A stretch of 64,000 bases of DNA, taken from Apium graveolens. Lineage: Eukaryota; Streptophyta; Magnoliopsida; Apiales; Apiaceae. The translations under genes and the position numbers were made by a program. The stretch spans positions 60,557,227 to 60,621,226 of the forward strand of contig NC_133657.1 in the NCBI RefSeq assembly GCF_009905375.1. Direction: 5' to 3'. This document shows, in pieces, positions 56,262-64,000 of this stretch (position 1 is its first letter; each line of letters starts with the position of its first letter). The notes beneath the pieces are model-generated. The model was not told the origin of the DNA and searched no databases. It saw only the letters and a list, made by a program, of their open reading frames with translations.

Positions 56262-59200
56262 TGTGACGGCCTCAACCCCGGGGTCAGGAGTTGACATCAC
56301 CAACAACAATAATAACAATTATAATTTAATATAAAACATAACTACGACCCCTTTACCAAGACCTTTTCCAGGTTTAAGTATGATTTAGGTTACAACTAAC
56401 ACGAACCAACTTACTGCAATCGCCTGACACAGCTAACCTAACACAACAACTCAACAGACCACCCTTGGTCTAACACAACCATCTCAGAGGAGTCCGACAC
56501 GAAGGGAACTGGAACTCTGCCCGACGATTACAGAAGAATCTCCTAGGCATCTTCAATACATATAAAATATTCTGCAAGGGTGAGCAATTGCTTGCTCAGC
56601 AGCACCACTATATGAATAACAAGTAAAACAGTTTAAAGTAAAGCAGTTATAGGAACAGAATTCATAACTTTCCAGAAACATGTAAAACAAGTATAAACTG
56701 GATATCAAAACTAGCATGCTCTGTAAAATAAGATCAACTGTTGTGTGCTGTGCATAAAAACAATAGTTTAATTTTAGCATGCTATTTCCATTTTCAAACC
56801 TTCCATTCCATTACAGGAACCATAAAACCATCTATCCCGTTACGGGGACCCAAAGCCATTTGTTCCATTACTGGAATCACAAAATCACAATCAGATATGT
56901 ATTGGATGTTATCTAGGGACGGCTGATCAGGCCTCCACACAAATTATCTAGGATAGTTGGCCGGGCTATCACACAAAATGTCTAGGAAAGCTGATTGGGC
57001 TTTCACACAAAATCACCGGATCCGCAGAGACTAGCTAGGTCTCTGATTATCTATGATGGACTAATCGGTTATGTAATGCGCGCAACCGAATTAGCCACTT
57101 ACGCAACGTTATCCAATATCTGATTCGTTTTATCCAGTTTCAAAATCACTTTTACCTATCTCTTGTTAAAATCAATTCTGTCAAAACACACTATTCAAAA
57201 CCTCTTTTTCATTTTAAATCACATTTTAAAGATAGGTATTTTCAGAAGTTACTTTTCCCCAAAAACACGTATTTAACAACATTTTCAAACACAGGGGATA
57301 CGTAACTTAAAACGTTTCTATTCCTGTTCAAAAATAAAACAACATTTCATTCATATATAATGAACCATAAAAGAATGGTCAGGGGTACTTGCCTTGCAAA
57401 GCTTACGACTATCTCTGATTGACCTTGAATCGATTCTGGACACTTAGCTTTATCGCTTTACTATTTGACTATCTTGGATCCGATTTCAACGCTCAGGTCC
57501 TTTGCTTAGGAACCTCGCTGCGCTTGTCGATTGATCACTAGGCTATCTTAGTTTGATACCAACTCTTGAGTCCTTCGATTAGAACCTATAGAGCCGAAAT
57601 ACCCTACGTTAGACGTCTAGGTATGCTTGACATATCCTCGATACCAATTCTACCCAACGATATCCAAACCTGACTCGTAATTACACATATTATAATAACA
57701 CACATAACAATTAGGGTTCAATATATTCACAACTCAGTTCAATAACCTTTTTCGGAAAATACGTATATCCGATATTTGTAAAGTAGGGTTGTTCACTGAT
57801 TATAAAATGTTTTATCACAACACACCAATACATTTCGTAAAGTATTTATAATTATATATAATTATATATGTATATATATATTCGACTAGTAATTCCGATA
57901 ATCACAGGATATGTTCCCACACTTTTGAATTTAATTTCCAAAAATTCGGCAACACCTCCTCTATTTATCAGCCTACCCGTCGAACAATTCGACGTCAAAT
58001 CATAATCACAACCAATCAAACACACAATCCAAAATACCACAAATTCCAACCGCCGACTTATATCAACTAATTATTATTATTCGTATTTTATATTTTTAAC
58101 TCGTAGGACTCAGAAATGATTCATCATCGCCCACCGTCCGCTCGTAAAAGTCATCGCGGACGGCGATAAAATTTCGCGGTTACCCGATTAACTCTCGGGT
58201 TTCCAACGCGAAATTCTACCGATTAATAAAATTTATGCACCAAATTTATTTGTACCTCATGAATATTAATCAGATACAATCTGCAAAATAAAATAAAAAA
58301 ATGAATTCAGAATTAACTGAGATAAACTAGTAACAACAATCATCGCACAACACAATCAGCAAAACTGAATGGGGAGACAACGCACACGCGCCGCCCCAAA
58401 ACAAGGTCGCCTCGCCGGAAATTAGTCTGGCGGCAACCGGACGGAATAACAACAGATAGCCTCACAGCAGATATATATACAAACATGTATATATATATAC
58501 ATACCAACGATAACAACCAATTACCATAGCCACGCCGGGAACCGACGAACAACAAGAACGGGAAGAAAAGAAACGGGGTGAGGGAGAGAAACAGAAGGGG
58601 AAGACTAGAGAGACGAGGGAGATGTGTTGTTGTTCTGTTTTTGTTTTTTTTTTCTACGAATGCAATGCTGCCACGAGTCCCAATTGCTGTAGAAATGCAA
58701 CAAATATTAGTCACTAACATAACAATCAGACACGTGTCGTGCCCCTGACTATACCACCTTTTGAATTTAATCGATATAATATGCGAGTGGAAATGATCGA
58801 AAAATTACCAAATTAATCATAAAATATCACAAATAATTCAAAGTTATTAAAATAAATGTTTCATAATATTTAAAGTATTTTTGAAACGCAACTCATACCC
58901 GTATTTCACAATTAACGAACCGAGCTGCACTTAAAACAAATCCAGAAAATCACGAAAATAGTCTTAAAATGTTACAAATATCTCGAATTTTATAAAAACG
59001 TATATTTCGAAATTTTAAAACAATTTTTGAAGTGCACTTTATACCCGCTTTTAAAAATTAAACGAAACAACGTGCGGGTGAAATTAATCCCGAAAATTTC
59101 CAAAATAATTTTAAAATTCCCGGAATATTCCCAACTTCAATAAATATGACTTTCATAATTTTTGAAGAATTCGGGAATTAAATACAGATTTTACGACTAA

Positions 59201-59544
59201 ATGCAATCAGAATATCATACATGGCTAAATAATTGATGAAATATTGATTTCTAAATTTTATAAAATCCCAAAAATAAATATTAAAATTATAAAGTCATAA
59301 AAATAATTTTAGAGACAATCCACATATTTACAGAAATAAACTTGTATTAAATCCACTTTTAAAAGTGAGAACAAGTCAATACAAGTCCATAATTAATTAT
59401 ACGAACCTCCCTGAACACCATAAGTCACACACATAGATAAAAGTAAAACAACACATAGCTGACAGAAGCTATACACATATATTATTCATTTAATAATTCC
59501 ACAATTACACTTTAATTAAATATAAAAGTATACGAGTCGTTATA
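56262..59544 (-). repeat. 3' LTR of gypsy element F, 3.28 kb
   Basis: On the minus strand it starts TATAACGACTCG after a polypurine tract and ends GAGGCCGTCACA. It aligns along its length with the solo LTR at 24545-27997. The (TA)n near 57855-57885, the CCGCCGTC-type block near 58150 and a GA-rich stretch at 58560-58620 are at corresponding places. ORFs at 57852-58049 and 58340-58720 are not recognisable and lie in LTR sequence. Confidence 0.9.
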
Positions 59545-59558
59545 TCCTTCCCCCCTTA
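59545..59558 (-). other. polypurine tract, element F
   Basis: The minus strand reads TAAGGGGGGAAGGA, directly before the 3' LTR. Confidence 0.85.
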
Positions 59559-59559
59559 A

Positions 59560-61290
59560 AAAGATTCTGTCCTCAGAATCCGACTTAACTAAATAAGTGA
59601 GGATATTTGTCAAGCAATCGCGACTCTAACTTTCAGGTAAACTCTTCGACTCAAGGATTTATTCAAGGCATACTTACTATAGACATAAATTCATTACTAA
59701 GGACTCGCTCTTAACGATCTAGGATTTGGATCGATTATTTCGCGCAGAACAAATTTGAATGAGAGCCCGATGGCTCCTAATCAACGACTTAGTTCGAATC
59801 AGATACATATTGCTTCAACATTGACACATATATCATATTATATATATATATATATATTGCAGCTGCGGTGATAACACCAACTCCTAGACACATTTACCTA
59901 TATTTCTTTATACCTTGTACAGTTCAACTCATTTAGGACTCTACTTGTCCCTTCTATTCAATTTAACCAATCTCTTTCAAGGTAAAACTTTTGCCTATAC
60001 CACAATCCTCATTCTATATATTCATATTCTTTCAATGCAAATCCACTTTCTCTTTTCTTTTTTTTTCTTTTTTTTATATATCCCGAGTCGTTTCAACTTT
60101 CTTCCGAATCAACATCACTACACTTTTGAGATGCTGAAATAATTCAGGATTTCACAATATCTCTAATCCTACTTTCTCACAATTTTATTTAAATACCACC
60201 CTGTTAGCTTATCCAAGGGTACCTTTCATTAATTGGGGGGAAATATGCAGACTTCGTCGACTTATCAACAATTGCCCAAAAGTTCTTTGTCGCGTTTTGT
60301 TATGCCCGAATGCTTCCAGGTACTTAAATCTTCAATTTCTAACTTCTTCCATTCTCCCGCTAACTCTTCAATAATCTTAATAATATTCAATTTTCTTTTC
60401 TACTCAAGACATCTATCCCTGAATGGACCCTTCTTGGTGGGTAATCACTTAAACAACCATGGTTCATAATCAATTTTGATCAAATTCTCATACTTTTGAA
60501 GCTTAGTATACAATTGCTACTTTTTAACCTTTCGCAGACATTTCTTTAGGTTTTCAACTTGGCCTTCCTTAGCCCTTAGATGGGCGAGGATGTTATCAAT
60601 AAATACAATAGGATTTTCCAAGTACTCCTTATACACCACGTTCTTTAAATCTTTATAGACGACTCATATACTTGTCACTCCACATGATATCACCCACCTT
60701 ACAACGCTTATAAGTCATCCTAATCGCAATCCTTGACATGCCCTCATGCTGTATCTTAAGTCAATCCTGTAGAAATCACACACTCCTTAAATTAGGTCAC
60801 ATAAGTAACCAATCCTTTACAGAGGTTACCTATTCTTATTTATTATTTCGTTAAATTCCCAATAATTAGTACACAATCTTATAATTTTCATTCCTCTTTC
60901 CAGCAACATTACTGGTACATCTCAGGGGTCTCTATCTAGTATACTCACTTCCCTTCCAATCACTTTCACAATCATCGCACTAACTATTTCGTTCCACTGA
61001 CCTCTAGAGTCTCCAGGGCATTTATTTATTACCCCAACTTTCTCTTCTTCATATCTTTACACATGGTGGATCTACCTTATATTCTTAGCTTATTACTCCT
61101 TCCCCAACATAATTGGAAGAACTTCTTATGTTGCTTCTGCATTCAGCAACTTACCTTACTATTGGCTTCTGTATACTTTACACTTCGCTTCTTCTAAAAC
61201 CACTCCTTACCTTACTACAGGACAACCAACTCGATCCAAAAATCGCATCGAACTCTTCTAGCTCGAAGGGTGTCAGATCAACTGCAACTA
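59560..61290 (-). pseudogene. relic pol of gypsy element F (protease, RT, integrase, chromodomain scraps)
   Basis: Only short pieces can be read. Protease end: VDLTPFELEEFDAIFGSSWL (61290-61205). RT: IVFIDNILAHLRAKEGQVEN, then LYTKLQKYE (60640-60490), where active elements have FIDDIL, so the second catalytic Asp is Asn. Integrase: FWAIVDKSTKSAYFPPIN (60300-60235). Tail: VEEFT, KLESRLLDKYPHLFS and FKGGR (59720-59560), resembling the end of the chromodomain. Large deletions separate them and stops are frequent. The order fits Ty3/gypsy. The frames between the pieces show nothing else. Confidence 0.65.
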
Positions 61291-61300
61291 CTTCCAACTT

Positions 61301-62218
61301 CTAAATACTCGATCTCTTGGTCTTTTTAGAAGTTCTGCCTCTAGCTGTGCTGGATGTTGGCCCTTGGGATATAGTATCTTGAGTAACCGTTCTACAACTC
61401 CTTGCAATATGCCCAACTTTTCCACAGTTATAACACGTAGCTCCTGGATTTTCTGGATTACATTCCGAGGCATAATGACCCTTATGTCCATACTTAAAAC
61501 ATTGCGCATTCTTTTTGCACGAACCACCGTGTCTCCTGTCACAGGACTTACAATCCACTGCTGACTTGACTGACTGAGTTTGAGTAGAAGCAACTAAAGT
61601 AGCACTAGACCTAGTCCGAAATAAACTTTGTCTCCAGAATCTCTTACTCCTGTTTTGGCCAAACCGATTCTCAAATTCCTGACTGGATTCTCCTTGGTCT
61701 ACCTTGTCCTTAACACCTTCTGACTTCCTTTTCTTATCACTTTCTTCCTTAACAGCCAACTTCTGGTCACTTTCCATTACCAGGGCGGCATGAACCATAG
61801 ATGAGTCTGTCTTAGGTTGCAAAGCCACAACTCCTCTGCGAATTTCAGGCTTCAACCCTGGTTGGAACCTCCTAGCCTTCTGACTCTTCGTACTTACATA
61901 ATCAATCTTAAAATTATCACTTACTTGGACAAGCCTGAAAGCTTTCTCCATCTCTTTTAACCATGCTCCAACAACTACTGGATTAAGTTCACCTTGAGAC
62001 TTAGGAGGTTTAACACTCTAGAAAGATTTGAAACTAGCACTTTAATTCACTCTTTGCTGTTGCTGATGCAACAGTAGTTACCGCTGCTGAACCTATTAGA
62101 TTAACTGCAACTGTTGTTGCTACTGCTGGCGCAACAAATCTAGAATTTCATTTATAGTTGGACCCCCCGCAAAAATACTACTATTTTCATTAGACTGGGT
62201 AACTTTCTTAGGTGACAT
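61301..62218 (-). pseudogene. gag of gypsy element F, internally deleted
   Basis: From the ATG at 62218 (MSPKKVTQSNENSS) one frame runs to the stop near 61301. The first third has about six stops. The capsid core is largely missing: WLKEMEKAFRLVQVSDNFKI passes straight to KARRFQPGLKPEIRRGV, where relatives have about 80-100 residues more. The C-terminal part (61951-61301) is open and has Cys-rich motifs: C-KS-C-DRRHGGSC, then C-FK-Y-GHKG-H-YASE-C (second Cys to Tyr) and an intact C-YN-C-GKVG-H-IARS-C. Confidence 0.8.
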
Positions 62219-63686
62219 TGTCCTGGGACATATATAAATGAGTTTATTCAACATATAACAAAATGTTTAACAAAATATCACCGTTTAAACGGTGCACCTG
62301 TACCAGGAAAATGTTGCCTAATAAAATACCCATGTCCTTAATGTCAGGGTCCATGTACAAAAGAAATCCAGATTAATAGCACTAGTAATTATAGCAATAA
62401 TGACAATAGCAGAATCAATAACAGTTCAGGAAACTAAAATACAAAGATACTAAATATCGTGGTATGGCTCCTCATTATAACAACACTAACTAACTTCCCA
62501 TCACTACTCAATTACCACACTCACCTTAATATACTTACAAGACTTGGCTGGCTATAATAGCCACCACTTACACAGAGCCAACTAGTAATTCAAGTCAAGC
62601 TTAAGGAATGATGGACTCCTCTAGTCACCATAGTCCACATTTCAATCAACCTTTTTCTCCAGGGATGATTTCTTATCACCCTCAAGTGATTCATCAATCA
62701 CTGAATTACCTTTCCCGAGGCTATATCTCCATCCTTAAATCCTGAACTCCTACAGTTACCATTACTCTTAAATGACATCATCCAATCGCAGAATTCATTA
62801 TCATAGAATATCAAAGAAAATTTCAAACTCAAGGGAATCAAATAAGAAGAAACTATGAAGAAGATGTAGGTATGACTGAGAGCAACCATACAAGTACATA
62901 AGATGGCCAGTCTTAGTACCATACGGTCACAACACATAATTCGGTGGCGTCCCACCAGACCCTTTTGTCACATAGACAAATGGTTAATTCATATGCATTG
63001 TTTGCCCCAATCAACTGAAAAGTCACCGAGAAAAGAAACAATATTTAGATAAGAAATTCACAAATAGAAGAGAAAGAATCTGGTTTGTAAGGAGATCAAC
63101 AGAACCCTAAGTAGCTTACCTCGGGTTCACAACTTTCTCACAAGAAAGATAAACAACTTATGGAATAAGAAACAATTACTCTAGAGATAAAATACATTTC
63201 AAGGAAGGAAATAAAAGAGTTCAAAGATATCACCTCCCGTTCTAATCCACATTCACAACCAAACTTAGTCGTCATAACAGCCCCTGACTATTATCACGCT
63301 ATCCGAACTCACCAAGGTCACACAATCAGTCCAATAACATTCCTTGACATAGAAAAGGCGATGTTTAAAAATAACATTGGCGTCTTCTCAACTGACACAA
63401 CAAGGGCCCGCTCAACGCTGAATCCTCGCAATTAGACTCATTTTCTCGAGGGAAAAACTAGAAATCTCTATCGAACGTTACTAATAATACCTATGCGAAG
63501 GAAACGTCTTCTAGGTTAGGGTAGTTCCAGTCCATCCTCGATAAACGTTAGGGTTACGCTTCTGAAATCCTTCACTGAACTTCTAGACTCGCTCCTCTAG
63601 TTGAGTTGCTGACTCACATCTACACATAACCTTTCCTCCACTCTTTTGACTCTATCCATAACCTAAATCAGGGACTCAAACCTGTA
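62219..63686 (-). other. leader region of gypsy element F
   Basis: About 1.47 kb lies between the primer site and the gag ATG. No ORF has a recognisable product (62698-62955 is fortuitous). A leader of this length is long but not unusual for gypsy elements. Confidence 0.55.
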
Positions 63687-63698
63687 GCTCTGATACCA
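63687..63698 (-). other. primer binding site, gypsy element F
   Basis: The minus strand reads TGGTATCAGAGC, an exact tRNA-iMet primer site, two bases from the LTR end. Confidence 0.9.
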
Positions 63699-63700
63699 AC

Positions 63701-64000
63701 TGTGATGGCCTCAACCCCGGGGCCAGGAGTTGACGTCACCAACAACAATAATAACAATTATAATTCAATCTAAAACATAACTACGACTCCTTTACCAAGA
63801 CCTTTTCCAGGTTTAAGTATGATTTAGGTTACAACTAACACGAACCAACTTACTGCAATCGCCTGACACAGCTAACCTAACACAGCAACTCAACAGACCA
63901 CCCTTGGTCCAGCACAACCATTTCAGAGGAGTCCGACATGAAGGGAACTGGAACTCTGCCCGACGATCACAGAAGAATCTCCTAGGCATCTGCAATACAT
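63701..64000 (-). repeat. 5' LTR of gypsy element F, last 300 bases
   Basis: It aligns without gaps to 56262-56561 (3' LTR). I count 13 differences, 11 of them transitions. The rest is beyond the window. Confidence 0.9.

Larger units (their letters stand above)
56262..64000 (-). mobile_element. Ty3/gypsy element F (Tekay-like), internally degenerate, cut by the window end
   Basis: Minus strand: part of the 5' LTR (64000-63701), primer site (63698-63687), leader, gag relic (62218-61301), pol relic (about 61290-59560), polypurine tract, 3' LTR (59544-56262). The internal part is only about 4.2 kb, against roughly 5-6 kb for a complete gag-pol of this group. A chromodomain-like tail and long LTRs point to a Tekay/Del-type chromovirus. 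The two LTRs differ at 13 of the 300 comparable bases. Confidence 0.85.

Noticed and set aside
58340..58720. Minus-strand ORF of 126 codons in the 3' LTR of element F, with hydrophobic N-terminus
   Set aside because: It lies in the LTR leader-like region, has no homologous frame in the solo LTR at 24545, and its composition follows a CT-rich tract.

Overview
The window is nuclear DNA of a flowering plant, most likely a eudicot, and consists almost entirely of nested LTR retrotransposons. I found no host gene, tRNA, rRNA, CRISPR array or bacterial feature. The evidence is plant Ty1/copia gag-pol proteins (BARE-1/Angela-like and SIRE-like), Ty3/gypsy LTRs of 3-4 kb of the type seen in Tekay-like chromoviruses, primer sites for initiator tRNA-Met, and 5-bp target duplications. 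The gag wording reminds me of umbellifer (Apiaceae) copia elements, but that is recollection and is not shown by the window.

Layout. 1-845: 3' end and LTR of a copia element that cuts into a gypsy LTR (846-4022). 4023-11879: a decayed Angela-like copia element (integrase, RT, RNase H, 3' LTR), split by a solo gypsy LTR (5784-9680). 11880-23960: a decayed SIRE-like copia element (family B) with gag, pol and a third ORF, split by a reverse-strand solo gypsy LTR (14511-17816). 23961-30292: 5' LTR and gag of a second SIRE-like family (element A); its LTR holds another solo gypsy LTR (24545-27997). 30293-49259: a large minus-strand SIRE-like element (C) with 3' LTR, two tandem copies of RNase H plus ORF3, a pol carrying a CACTA-type fragment, gag and 5' LTR. 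49260-54401: a third SIRE-like copy (D), internally deleted. 54402-55392: a gypsy LTR fragment. 55393-56261: the first codons of gag and part of the LTR of a fourth copy (E). 56262-64000: a minus-strand gypsy element (F) with its complete 3' LTR, a relic gag-pol, and a 5' LTR cut by the window edge.

How the parts relate. The SIRE-like elements share the order LTR, gag, pol, spacer, ORF3, LTR. ORF3 is large (about 4 kb in element C). It begins with a conserved N-terminal domain, has a coiled-coil centre and basic tracts, and shows no signal peptide or membrane segment. A short CpG-rich motif (core TCCCGACGGATGA) recurs dozens of times in elements A, C, D and E. It lies in U3 upstream of the LTR TATA box, in the pol-ORF3 spacer upstream of a second TATA box, and in the disordered linkers of gag, pol and ORF3, while the catalytic domains appear free of it. 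Together with the apparent internal ORF3 promoter and a splice-acceptor-like gag/pol junction, this is the most interesting signal here.

Every coding region except the RT core of element C carries stops, frameshifts or deletions, so I call them pseudogenes. Boundaries supported by target duplications are good to a few bases; others were read by eye from homology between copies in the window.
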